Positions 1-7,205 of a stretch of 36,298 bases of DNA are shown piece by piece; position 1 is the first letter of the stretch, and every line of letters begins with the position of its first letter. Under the pieces are notes generated by a model. The model had not been told where the DNA came from, ran no database searches, and worked only from the letters and a program-made list of their open reading frames with translations. This stretch comes from an uncultured Ilumatobacter sp. (GTDB lineage: Bacteria > Actinomycetota > Acidimicrobiia > Acidimicrobiales > Ilumatobacteraceae). The translations under genes were made by a program, and so were the position numbers. The stretch lies in contig CALFRK010000177.1 of the NCBI GenBank assembly GCA_937919625.1, positions 1 through 36,298 of the forward strand, written 5' to 3'.

Positions 1-143
1 CGCCGGAGAGGCGGACCTGGCTCGCGCCCGGTGGTTCGGAATCGCCGGAGAGGCGCCTGGCTCGCGCCCGGTGGTTCGGAATCGCCGGAGAGGCGGACCT
101 GGCTCGCGCCCGGTGGTTCGGAATCGCCGGAGAGGCGGACCTG
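1..143. repeat. 42-bp tandem repeat array, 3.5 copies, cut by window edge
   Basis: Units lie at 1-42, 43-82 and 83-124, with a partial unit at 125-143. Units 1 and 3 are identical; unit 2 is 40 bp because two bases (ga) are missing. The unit begins cgccggagaggcg, itself a small inverted repeat (cgcc/ggcg). The 2-base deletion would break a reading frame, so the array is probably non-coding. It lies just beyond the 3' end of the lipoprotein gene and continues out of the window to the left. There are no unique spacers, so it is not a CRISPR. Confidence 0.95.
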
Positions 144-155
144 ATGCAGAGCGCG

Positions 156-788
156 TCAGTCGAGCGACAGGCAACCCGAGCCGTCGACCGGTGTGAGAAG
201 TTCGTTCGTGATCGCCCACAATGTCGGCATCGTGTCGAGGTAGCCCTCGGCGACCAACTGTTGCAGGTCGTTCGGATCGATGCCGAGTTCGGCGGCGTAG
301 GTGTCGGCACCGGAGAAGATCTCGGCCAGCTCGCGGGCGCACTGCTCGCCACCGATGGCTTCGATCTGCTCAGCGGTGAACTCGGCGAACAATTCGTCGG
401 CGGTCTGTGGAGGTTCGGTCGACGTGACGATGTCGACGGTTTCCGGCGCGTCGGTTGCAACGGACCCACAGCCGGGGTCGACCGGCACGAGTCGTCCGTC
501 GACGATGTCCCATAGATCTGACTCATCACGGAGGAATTCGCCAAGGAGCATGGCTTCGTCGGGCGCCGGCGCTCCGACGAGCAGTTCGTAGGTCTCCATC
601 GCTGTTCGCAGGGTCGCGGCGTCTTGGCTACAGGCGAGTTCGCTCGCCTGTTGGATCGCCGTGATGCCGGGCTCGATCACGTTCTCTCGGATCACACCGC
701 GTTCGCTGCCGTCGGCTCCGGCGCAGGCCGATACAAGCACGAGCCCAGCGGCCGCCAGTGCGACTCGGGTCAGTCGGCTTTGCAGCAT
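156..788 (-). CDS. lipoprotein with two similar Cys-bounded halves, function unknown
   Basis: A 210-residue predicted exported lipoprotein. The N-terminus is a short basic segment, a hydrophobic stretch and a lipobox VSAC with the modified Cys at residue 22. The mature part holds two related halves: about residues 53-107 and 150-206. Each starts with a Cys followed by a helical segment, then a leucine-rich L.xLV-like region, an LWxI motif, a PVD motif and a closing Cys (GCGS, GCLS). This suggests an internal duplication with one disulfide per half. The pattern (Cys, helix, Y..., LV..., closing GC) recalls small pseudopilin-like globular domains, but that is only a resemblance. The start ATG at 788 lies inside the 3' end of the upstream thioesterase gene (19-nt overlap), so the two are probably translationally coupled. 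I do not recognise the function. Confidence 0.8.
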   Translation of the reverse strand: MLQSRLTRVALAAAGLVLVSACAGADGSERGVIRENVIEPGITAIQQASELACSQDAATLRTAMETYELLVGAPAPDEAMLLGEFLRDESDLWDIVDGRLVPVDPGCGSVATDAPETVDIVTSTEPPQTADELFAEFTAEQIEAIGGEQCARELAEIFSGADTYAAELGIDPNDLQQLVAEGYLDTMPTLWAITNELLTPVDGSGCLSLD

Positions 789-1156
789 TTACTCATGAAA
801 CGGTCGACGTCGACGATCACCCGGGTGACCTTGCCGGCGGCGGCCAGGCCGCCCGAATCGGACGCCGTGACAGTGAACGTAATGCGACGACCCTCGATCT
901 TTTCGAGGTTGGCCTCGACGACGATCTCGGCTCCGATCGGTGTCGGCTGAAGGTGGTCGATCTGCACGCGCATGCCGACCGACGATTGACCCGGCTCGAG
1001 CACGCCGGTAAGCGCCTCGACCGTGGCCTGTTCGAACAGGGCGACGAGCCGTGGGGTGCCCAGCACCTCGATGTCGCCAGACCCGAGCGCCCGCGCGGTG
1101 TCGGCCTCGCCAACGATGAGTCTGGATTCGCCCTTGAGTCCGATCGCTACGTTCAC
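770..1156 (-). CDS. FlK-like hotdog thioesterase
   Basis: A 128-residue single hotdog-fold protein of the fluoroacetyl-CoA thioesterase (FlK) type, which hydrolyses small acyl-CoA thioesters in the cytoplasm. Visible family features are the helix segment LGTPRLVALFEQA (Thr and Glu in the positions used by FlK for catalysis), the following Gln/Ser-Val-Gly turn, and a His in DHLQPTPIG, the third FlK-type catalytic position. The substrate cannot be told from sequence; most FlK relatives in actinobacteria do not act on fluoroacetate. Start is GTG at 1156, supported by a TAGCGT hexamer 8 nt upstream. It is the first gene of a two-gene unit with the lipoprotein. Confidence 0.85.
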   Translation of the reverse strand: MNVAIGLKGESRLIVGEADTARALGSGDIEVLGTPRLVALFEQATVEALTGVLEPGQSSVGMRVQIDHLQPTPIGAEIVVEANLEKIEGRRITFTVTASDSGGLAAAGKVTRVIVDVDRFMSKCCKAD

Positions 1157-1164
1157 CGCTCGTC

Positions 1165-1170
1165 ACGCTA
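1165..1170 (-). promoter_or_regulatory. -10 box TAGCGT, leaderless promoter of thioesterase
   Basis: TAGCGT on the minus strand ends 8 nt before the GTG at 1156, and no Shine-Dalgarno sequence is present. The spacing puts the transcription start at or near the start codon. Confidence 0.55.
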
Positions 1171-1265
1171 ACGCCGCTGAGCCAATCAGCAACCTGGCGG
1201 AGCTTGGATGGTGACGTCAGCGCGGCGCCGATCGTGAGCGCTCGCCGGGCCGGAGCGGCTGCCCC

Positions 1266-1271
1266 TAGGCT
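1266..1271 (+). promoter_or_regulatory. -10 box TAGGCT, leaderless promoter of tldD
   Basis: TAGGCT ends 7 nt before the GTG at 1279. It decides between this GTG and the 25-codon longer frame beginning at 1204, whose extra residues do not resemble TldD. Confidence 0.55.
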
Positions 1272-1278
1272 GCAGCCC

Positions 1279-2670
1279 GTGATCGACCAGGACATCATCG
1301 AAAGAACGCTCGGCGTGGCACTGCGCACTGGCGCCGACTTCGCCGAGATCTATGCGGAGGACAAGCGCAACACATCCGTGGCGCTCGACGATGGCCGCAT
1401 CGAACAGGTCACCTCTGGCCGCGATCGTGGTGCCGGTATTCGCGTCATCAAGGGTGACACCACAGGATTTGCTCACACCAGCGATCTCAGCGAGTCGGGC
1501 CTGGCCGAGGCGGCCTGCGCCGCGGCTGCAGCTGCCAGCCAGGGTGACGGACACACACGCACGATCGCACTCTCCCCGTCGGATTCCCGCACGGTCAACC
1601 AGATTCTGCGGTACCCCGACGAGATCGCCAAGGCCGACAAGGTCGCGTTGGTGCTTCGGATCAACGAAGCGGCCAGGGCGGCCGGCCGCGAAATCGTGCA
1701 GGTCTCCGCCGGTTATGGCGATAGCCGCAAGAAGGTCCTGATCGCCAACAGCGACGGGTTGTTCGCTGAGGACGACATCGTTCGGGTGCTGGCCCGCATC
1801 AGCGTGGTGGCCGACGGCGACACGGGCATGCAGACCGGCTTCCAGTCGATGGGTCAGACCGTGGGTTGGGAAGCGTTCGACTCGGTCGACATCGAGGCGC
1901 TGGCAAGGGATGCCTCCCGGCAGGCGATCGTAAAGCTGAAGGCTCGCCCGGCTCCGTCGGGCCCTGTGCCGGTCGTCATCAAGAACGGGTCGGGTGGCGT
2001 GCTGTTCCACGAGGCGTGTGGGCACGGGCTCGAGGCCGACCATGTGCAAAAGGGTGCCTCCGTGTATGCCGGCAAGATCGGCGAACTGGTCGCCTCGCCA
2101 CTGGTCACACTCGTCGACGACGGCACGTTGCCGACCGAGTGGGGCACGATCGCGATCGACGACGAGGGTCACCCCACGCAGCGCAATGTGTTGATCGACA
2201 ATGGTGTGCTGACCGACTACATGTGGGATCACCTGCGATCACGCAAGCAAGGTCGGGCCCCATCCGGCAACGGCCGTCGGCAGAGCTATATGCATCTCCC
2301 GATGGTCCGGATGACCAACACATTCGTGCTCGATGGCCCTCACGACCCCGACGAGATCGTCAGCTCGACCGAGCATGGAGTGTATGTCAGCCATCTCGGT
2401 GGTGGCAGCGTCAACACGGCCACCGGCGACTTCGTGTTCGGTATGAACGAGGCCTACCTGATCGAAAACGGCGAGATCACCGAGCCGCTGCGCGAGGGCA
2501 ACCTGATCGGCAATGGCCCGCAGGTGCTGCTCGACATCGACATGCTTGGCAACGACTTCGCGATGGGTAACCCGGGCACGTGCGGTAAGGACGGCCAGGG
2601 CGTGCCGGTCGGCGATGGCCAACCGACGCTGCGGGTCAAGTCGCTCACCGTCGGAGGCACTGCATCATGA
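1279..2670 (+). CDS. tldD: metalloprotease TldD
   Basis: A 463-residue TldD subunit of the TldD/TldE zinc protease, a cytoplasmic heterodimer that trims unfolded leader peptides of modified peptides and degrades some antitoxins. The zinc motif HEACGH (HExxxH) is at residues 244-249, inside the family signature GVLFHEACGHGLEADHVQ. The N-terminal domain (GADFAEIYAEDKRNTSVALDDGRIEQV) and the C-terminal segment with GGGSVNTATGDFVFGM and CGKDGQGVPVG are typical, and the length is close to the usual 460-480. Its TGA overlaps the ATG of tldE by 4 nt. No peptide precursor or modification enzyme lies within the window, so its substrate is probably encoded elsewhere. Confidence 0.96.
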   Translation: MIDQDIIERTLGVALRTGADFAEIYAEDKRNTSVALDDGRIEQVTSGRDRGAGIRVIKGDTTGFAHTSDLSESGLAEAACAAAAAASQGDGHTRTIALSPSDSRTVNQILRYPDEIAKADKVALVLRINEAARAAGREIVQVSAGYGDSRKKVLIANSDGLFAEDDIVRVLARISVVADGDTGMQTGFQSMGQTVGWEAFDSVDIEALARDASRQAIVKLKARPAPSGPVPVVIKNGSGGVLFHEACGHGLEADHVQKGASVYAGKIGELVASPLVTLVDDGTLPTEWGTIAIDDEGHPTQRNVLIDNGVLTDYMWDHLRSRKQGRAPSGNGRRQSYMHLPMVRMTNTFVLDGPHDPDEIVSSTEHGVYVSHLGGGSVNTATGDFVFGMNEAYLIENGEITEPLREGNLIGNGPQVLLDIDMLGNDFAMGNPGTCGKDGQGVPVGDGQPTLRVKSLTVGGTAS

Positions 2671-4007
2671 GTGATCTGCTCGACATAGCCGACCGGATCG
2701 TCGCCCAGGCCAAACCCGGTGAACAGCTCGAGGCGTTCGTGTCGCGAGGTGGCGACACCGAGGTACGCGTGTATCAGGGTGAGGTCGAGCACTTTGTCGC
2801 GGCGCAGGCCGAGGGCATCGGAATTCGCGTCATCGGCGAGGGGCGCACCGGATTCGCGTATGCCGGAACGCTCGATCAGGCAGCTGTGGCCGAGGTACTC
2901 GCGGAGGCCCGCGACAACGTGCAGTTCGGCACCGTCGACGAGTGGGCCGGACTCGCCGAGCCCGACGGTGTCGGTGTAACCGACCAGGAACTCTGGAACG
3001 ATGAGCTCGCTGAGTATCCGACCGATCGCAAGATCGAGCTGGCGAAGCAACTCGAGCAGCTGACGCTCGGTATCGACTCGCGCGTTCGTGTCGACGATTC
3101 GAACTATGCCGATGGTTACGGCGAGGCGGCGGTGGCGACAACCACCGGAATCCGCCAGTGGGGCCGCGAAAACGGCTGTTACGTCAGTATCTCCACACTC
3201 GCCGACGACGGCGACGAGACACAGACCGGGTTTGGGTTCAGCGTCGGCCGGTCGCCAACGATGTTCGATCTCCAGAAGGCCGCCAAGGAAGCAGCCGATC
3301 GGGCGACCCGCCTGCTCGGTGCCACGAAGCCATCGTCGAAGCGCACGACCGTAGTATTCGACCCGTTCGTCACGGCGCAACTGCTCGGCATCATCTCGTC
3401 GACATTGAACGGCGAGGCCGTGGTCAAGGGTCGCAGCCTGTTCAAAGATCGACTCGGCGAAGAGGTTGCTCCGTCGTTTGTCAGCCTGATCGACGACCCG
3501 ACCAATCCGCTCGCCTACACGGCAACCGATGTCGACGGCGAGGGCCTGGCCGCGCGTCGCAACTCGCTGATCGAAAATGGTGTGCTGCGCCAGTTCACCC
3601 ACAACTCCTACTCGGCCCGTCGCGCCGGCACCGTCTCGACCGGCAACGCCGTGCGGGGAGGCTTTTCAGGCACCCCTGGGGTGGGCGCTCTGGCGCTTTC
3701 GCTCGTTCCTGGCAGGCGGTCGCAGGAAGAGCTGATCGCCGACATCGACGACGGTCTGCTCGTGCAGAGCGTGACCGGCATCCACTCGGGTGTCAACCCG
3801 ATCAGCGGCGACTTTTCGACGGGGGCGGCCGGCCTGCTGATCTCCAATGGTCAGGTCGGTGCCCCGGTCCGTGAGTTCACGATCGCCTCGACCCTGCAGC
3901 GCATGCTGCTCGACATCGCTGAGGTCGGGGGCGACGTCGATTGGCTACCGATGCATGCGGCCGGCGTCAGCTTGGTGATTCACGACATCACCATGAGCGG
4001 CGCCTGA
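2667..4007 (+). CDS. tldE: TldE/PmbA, partner subunit of TldD
   Basis: A 446-residue TldE (PmbA) homologue, the non-metal subunit that pairs with TldD and forms the peptide-holding half of the chamber. It has the same two-domain fold: an N-terminal segment (EAFVSRGGDTEVRVYQGEVEHF) and a C-terminal beta-rich domain with GNAVRGGFSGTPGVG and SGVNPISGDFSTGAAGLLI. As expected it lacks HExxxH. ATGA overlap with tldD implies translational coupling and 1:1 production. It ends 8 nt before the convergent end of the SDR gene, with no obvious terminator between. Confidence 0.95.
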   Translation: MSDLLDIADRIVAQAKPGEQLEAFVSRGGDTEVRVYQGEVEHFVAAQAEGIGIRVIGEGRTGFAYAGTLDQAAVAEVLAEARDNVQFGTVDEWAGLAEPDGVGVTDQELWNDELAEYPTDRKIELAKQLEQLTLGIDSRVRVDDSNYADGYGEAAVATTTGIRQWGRENGCYVSISTLADDGDETQTGFGFSVGRSPTMFDLQKAAKEAADRATRLLGATKPSSKRTTVVFDPFVTAQLLGIISSTLNGEAVVKGRSLFKDRLGEEVAPSFVSLIDDPTNPLAYTATDVDGEGLAARRNSLIENGVLRQFTHNSYSARRAGTVSTGNAVRGGFSGTPGVGALALSLVPGRRSQEELIADIDDGLLVQSVTGIHSGVNPISGDFSTGAAGLLISNGQVGAPVREFTIASTLQRMLLDIAEVGGDVDWLPMHAAGVSLVIHDITMSGA

Positions 4008-4015
4008 CGAGCGGT

Positions 4016-4846
4016 CTAGCTACGCGGGCTGGTCGCGGCTGGGCTGCGCAGAGCGAGCCCGAGCCCTGTGGCCAGCGAAGAATCCAGTACGACTCGCGTG
4101 GGGCGGATCAGGCCGGACTCGTCGATCGTCGTGAAGCGCAGCCTCGACACGTCCCAGCCATGGCGGTGCGCTGTACGCAGGGCGAGTTCGGCTCGGCTGA
4201 GCGGCTCTGGGCCGCCCAGATGGAGGCGACCTACGAGGTCGGGTCGGTCGGCGAGTGCCACGAGGGCGGCGGCGACATCGTCGACGAGTACGGCCGATCG
4301 GATCTCGTCGGTGAAGAATGCCGTCGTCGACCGGCCGGAGATCACCTCCCGCACGGCGAGTTCATGTACCGACAACTGGTGTGAGCCGTACAAAAGCGAG
4401 GTACGCGCGATCATGGCGTTCGGCATCGTCGCCGCCACGACACGTTCGGCCTCGGCCTTGTGGCGGCCGTAGTTGTGGATCGGTGTCGGATCGTCGACCT
4501 CCCGATACGGCGCCATCCGGCCGCGGAACAAGGCATCGGTCGAAACGTGGACCAGCCGTACTTCGAAACGTTCGGCTGCCAATGCGATGTTGCGGGAGGC
4601 GTCGACGATCGAGGAGTGGTCGTCTTTGCGGTACGCGGTGTGGATGATCGCCGTTGGTTTCCAGTCGCCGATCAGTGAGTTCACCGACTCGGCGTTGCGT
4701 AGGTCGACCGCCTGCGACGATGGCGCGATCACCTCCCACGGTTGGCTGGCACGGCCATTGACGATGTGGCCACCGAGGAACCCCGATCCGCCCGTGACGA
4801 CCATGCGTCGCGGACGGCGATATCGGCTTGGTTTCCGGGTCACCAT
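4016..4846 (-). CDS. SDR-family NAD(P)-dependent reductase/epimerase (RmlD-like)
   Basis: A 276-residue extended SDR enzyme resembling dTDP-4-dehydrorhamnose reductase (RmlD) and NAD-dependent sugar epimerases. The nucleotide-binding motif is GGSGFLGG near the N-terminus, followed by VDLRNAESV, HTAYR, HVSTDALF (Ser of the catalytic triad) and the catalytic pair in YGRHKAEAE (YxxxK). The C-terminal part contains GPEPLSRAELA, typical of RmlD-like proteins. The exact substrate is unknown and no rhamnose genes are nearby. The frame continues upstream, but the ATG at 4846 is chosen because TACGAT lies 7 nt upstream; an ATG at 4804 directly before VVTGGSG is possible. Divergent from uppP, with only 33 bp between start codons. 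Confidence 0.85.
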   Translation of the reverse strand: MVTRKPSRYRRPRRMVVTGGSGFLGGHIVNGRASQPWEVIAPSSQAVDLRNAESVNSLIGDWKPTAIIHTAYRKDDHSSIVDASRNIALAAERFEVRLVHVSTDALFRGRMAPYREVDDPTPIHNYGRHKAEAERVVAATMPNAMIARTSLLYGSHQLSVHELAVREVISGRSTTAFFTDEIRSAVLVDDVAAALVALADRPDLVGRLHLGGPEPLSRAELALRTAHRHGWDVSRLRFTTIDESGLIRPTRVVLDSSLATGLGLALRSPAATSPRS

Positions 4847-4853
4847 AAACACG

Positions 4854-4859
4854 ATCGTA
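4854..4859 (-). promoter_or_regulatory. -10 box TACGAT, leaderless promoter of the SDR gene
   Basis: TACGAT on the minus strand ends 7 nt before the ATG at 4846. It lies 6 bp from the oppositely oriented -10 box of uppP, so the two promoters overlap each other. Confidence 0.5.
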
Positions 4860-4865
4860 TGGCGG

Positions 4866-4871
4866 TACCGT
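4866..4871 (+). promoter_or_regulatory. -10 box TACCGT, leaderless promoter of uppP
   Basis: TACCGT ends 8 nt before the ATG at 4880. This supports 4880 over the in-frame ATG at 4859, which precedes the box. Confidence 0.5.
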
Positions 4872-4879
4872 CGGCGCCG

Positions 4880-5710
4880 ATGTCGATCGTTCATGCCATC
4901 GTGCTCGGACTCGTGCAGGGATTTTCCGAATTCTTACCGATTTCGTCCAGCGGACACCTGCTCTTGACGAGATGGCTGTTCGGATGGGAGACAATCGGTG
5001 ACGAGTCGGTCGAGAAGGCGTTCGACGTGGCGCTGCACTTGGGCACCCTGGTGGCGGTGGTCGCCTACTTTCGAACCGACCTTGTGAAGTACTTTCGCGA
5101 GGGTATTCGGCTGCTGTGGCACCGGGAGCGTCCGGTCGACACCGACGGACGGATCGCTTGGCTGCTCCTCCTGGCCACGGTTCCGGCGGCTTTGGTAGGT
5201 GCGCTACTCGAGAGCGAGATCGACAAACGGCTCGGCAAGCCGGCGATCATCGCTGTCTCGCTGATCGTGTTCGGCATGTTGCTCTGGTGGGCAGACCGGC
5301 AAACGGGCAGCCGCTCGGTGCAAAAGTTCGGCACACGCGATGCCCTGATCATCGGCGCTGCCCAGGCGCTGGCGCTCAACCCGGGCACATCGCGTTCGGG
5401 AATCACGATGACCGCCGCCCGGCAGATTGGTTTCGACCGAGATTCGGCTGCTCGACTCAGCTTCCTGATGAGCGTTCCTGTGATCGCCGGTGCCGTGGTG
5501 TTGAAGGTCGGCAAGCTGTTCCTCGACGGCTTTCCCGATGGCCTGCTGACGCCGATGATCGTTGGCGTCGTCACGAGTTTCCTATCTGGATGGGTTGCCG
5601 TATGGGGCACGTTGCGGCTGGTACGCACACACAGCTTCATGCCGTTCGTCGTGTACCGCGTCGGGCTCGGCGTCGTCGTGCTCGTAGTCATCTGGGCCGG
5701 ATGGCGTTGA
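4880..5710 (+). CDS. uppP: undecaprenyl-diphosphatase UppP (BacA)
   Basis: A 276-residue polytopic membrane enzyme that dephosphorylates undecaprenyl diphosphate so the lipid carrier can be reused for peptidoglycan and other envelope glycans; overproduction is known to give bacitracin resistance. Both family signatures are present: QGFSEFLPISSSGHLLL near the N-terminus (Glu plus SSSGH) and NPGTSRSGITMTAAR in the second half (Arg and Ser-rich loop). Length matches E. coli BacA. Several hydrophobic helices follow, ending in VVLVVIWAGWR. The frame is open further upstream to 4742, but the longer N-terminus has no family likeness. Confidence 0.97.
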   Translation: MSIVHAIVLGLVQGFSEFLPISSSGHLLLTRWLFGWETIGDESVEKAFDVALHLGTLVAVVAYFRTDLVKYFREGIRLLWHRERPVDTDGRIAWLLLLATVPAALVGALLESEIDKRLGKPAIIAVSLIVFGMLLWWADRQTGSRSVQKFGTRDALIIGAAQALALNPGTSRSGITMTAARQIGFDRDSAARLSFLMSVPVIAGAVVLKVGKLFLDGFPDGLLTPMIVGVVTSFLSGWVAVWGTLRLVRTHSFMPFVVYRVGLGVVVLVVIWAGWR

Positions 5711-5743
5711 CCGAACAAAAAGGAGCGCAGCGACGCATCCGCT

Positions 5744-5761
5744 GGGGTGCCGGACCCCTTT
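5744..5761 (+). terminator. possible weak terminator after uppP
   Basis: A 5-bp GC stem (ggggt 5744-5748, acccc 5754-5758) with a 5-nt loop, followed by ttt. It lies between the convergent ends of uppP and the SAF gene. Stem and T-run are short, so this is only a candidate. Confidence 0.3.
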
Positions 5762-5765
5762 CCGT

Positions 5766-6359
5766 TCAGGGTTTGAGCAGCAGGGTGAGCGCGCCGGCGT
5801 CGGCCGCGGCGGGCAGGAGCGGGGCCTCGTTGGCCGGCACGGCCAGCACTGTCACATTATCGAACCCGCCGACGACGATCGCGTCGGCACTCACCACGAA
5901 GCCGTCGCTGGCGACCTGAACCCGATCACCCACCACAGCCCCGGATCGCGGCGACTCGATCACGGGAACCGCCAGCCAGCCGTCAGGTGTCATCGCCTGG
6001 GGCCCGCCGTCGGCGGCGACATCGACCTCGGTGACGATCTCGCCGACCCCAATCCGTTGACGGGCGACGACGCCGTCGGCCTGATCGATCGCTCCCTCGG
6101 GGACCGCCGCGATGGGCATGTCGCGCCGCTCGATCTGAAGCGTGTTGCCGACCTCGATCGGAGCGGTCGCCACCAGCACGCTGCGCGTGGCTCCCCACAG
6201 GTCTCGCTCGGCGTCGACCTGACTCAAGCGCCCGTTGACCGATGCTGCCACTGCCGTTGCGACGACGATGATCAGAACCCACTGGATCCACGGCCGGCGC
6301 GCCAACACGCGACGCGTCGACACGGTGATGGTTGTGATGATGGTTGTAACGGGCGACAT
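5766..6359 (-). CDS. SAF-domain membrane protein (CpaB/FlgA-like)
   Basis: A 197-residue protein with one N-terminal membrane segment (WIQWVLIIVVATAVAASV) and then an SAF domain (RSVLVATAPIEVGNTLQ, DMPIAAVPEGAI, IGVGEIVTEVDV), the beta-clip fold found in pilus assembly protein CpaB and flagellar FlgA. The C-terminal half (GDRVQVASDGFVVSADAIVVGGFDNVTVLAVP) resembles the RcpC/CpaB extension. Its exact function in actinobacteria outside pilus loci is not settled, and no pilus genes are seen here. The ATG at 6359 is chosen because gggaggg (6364-6370) is well placed; the open frame upstream is an artefact. It follows mtnP by 44 nt and probably belongs to the same operon as fmdB and mtnP, a grouping also seen in other actinobacteria. 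Confidence 0.8.
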   Translation of the reverse strand: MSPVTTIITTITVSTRRVLARRPWIQWVLIIVVATAVAASVNGRLSQVDAERDLWGATRSVLVATAPIEVGNTLQIERRDMPIAAVPEGAIDQADGVVARQRIGVGEIVTEVDVAADGGPQAMTPDGWLAVPVIESPRSGAVVGDRVQVASDGFVVSADAIVVGGFDNVTVLAVPANEAPLLPAAADAGALTLLLKP

Positions 6360-6363
6360 CGAA

Positions 6364-6370
6364 CCCTCCC
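6364..6370 (-). promoter_or_regulatory. Shine-Dalgarno gggaggg of the SAF gene
   Basis: The sequence gggaggg lies 4 nt before the ATG at 6359 and fixes that start within a long open frame. It is one of the few strong Shine-Dalgarno sites in the left half of the window. Confidence 0.75.
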
Positions 6371-6403
6371 TGAACATGACAGAACGAGGGGAAGTCGGCA
6401 ACC

Positions 6404-7204
6404 TCAGGTTATCGACGGAACCGCTCGGGCGAGCATGTCGCCAAGGTGCGCCACGTTGTCGCGCATTACCTGCAGCACGGCCTGCATGGTGACGGGGGCG
6501 TGCCCATCGGCACCGGCGTCGTAGTCGGTGACCAGCGCAACGGTGGCGTAGGCGAGTCCGGCCTCGGCAGCCAGCACGGCCTCTGGGTAGCCGGTCATGT
6601 TGACCACCGACCAGCCCATCTGTCGGAACCAAGCGCTCTCTGCCCTGGTCGAGAATCGTGGACCGTTGATGATCACGATCGTGCCGCCGTCGTGGACGGT
6701 GACACCGCTGTCGCGGGCAGCCGACACGAGTACCCGGCGGAGGTCGGTGTCGTAGGGGTCGGCGAACGATTGATGGTGGACCGAACCTTCGCGACCGGGG
6801 GTGCCCTCGGGTGCGCCGACGTCATGAAACGTGTCGGGCCGCCCCCAGGTACGGTCGACGAGCTGGTCGACGACGACGAAGTCGCCAGGGTGCAGCTCGG
6901 GCTGCAACGACCCGCACGAGCACGGCCCGATCAGGGCCCGTACGCCGAGTGATGCCATCGCCCACACGTTGGCGCGGTAGGGCACTCGGTGGGCGGCGAA
7001 CTCGTGGCGGCGTCCGTGACGAGGCAGAAAGGCGACTCGTCGCCCTGCCAGGTCGCCGACGGTGATCGGTGCAGCCGTCGCTCCGTACGGCGTGTGAAGC
7101 TGGATTTCGGTGGCGTCGGAAAGCAGTTCGTAGAAGCCGGACCCGCCCATGATCCCGATCTCGGCGCCAAGCTCGGATGCTCGGTCGCTGAGCGGGATCA
7201 GCAT
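6404..7204 (-). CDS. mtnP: S-methyl-5'-thioadenosine phosphorylase (MTAP family)
   Basis: A 266-residue nucleoside phosphorylase that cleaves methylthioadenosine (or a related purine nucleoside) to base and sugar 1-phosphate, linking polyamine/SAM by-products to purine salvage. Family motifs: IGIMGGSGFY at the N-terminus, TPYGATAAPITVG, FLPRHGRRHEFAAHRVPYRANVWA (phosphate site), GPRFSTRAES and VVNMTGYPEAVLA, then ALVTDYDAG (base-binding Asp). NMTGYPE in place of the mammalian NMTTVPE is usual in actinobacterial members, so specificity for MTA versus other 6-aminopurine or 6-oxopurine nucleosides cannot be fixed from sequence. The ATG at 7204 lies one nt after the TAA of the fmdB-like gene, so the two are surely cotranscribed. 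Confidence 0.9.
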   Translation of the reverse strand: MLIPLSDRASELGAEIGIMGGSGFYELLSDATEIQLHTPYGATAAPITVGDLAGRRVAFLPRHGRRHEFAAHRVPYRANVWAMASLGVRALIGPCSCGSLQPELHPGDFVVVDQLVDRTWGRPDTFHDVGAPEGTPGREGSVHHQSFADPYDTDLRRVLVSAARDSGVTVHDGGTIVIINGPRFSTRAESAWFRQMGWSVVNMTGYPEAVLAAEAGLAYATVALVTDYDAGADGHAPVTMQAVLQVMRDNVAHLGDMLARAVPSIT

Positions 7205-7205
7205 G

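Noticed and set aside
1-143. Possible CRISPR array
   Set aside because: Units abut each other with no unique spacers, and the unit is not of constant length.
1186-2232. 348-codon open frame antisense to tldD
   Set aside because: It is the mirror of a GC-rich coding frame, has no family likeness, and the opposite strand encodes a full TldD with its HExxxH motif.
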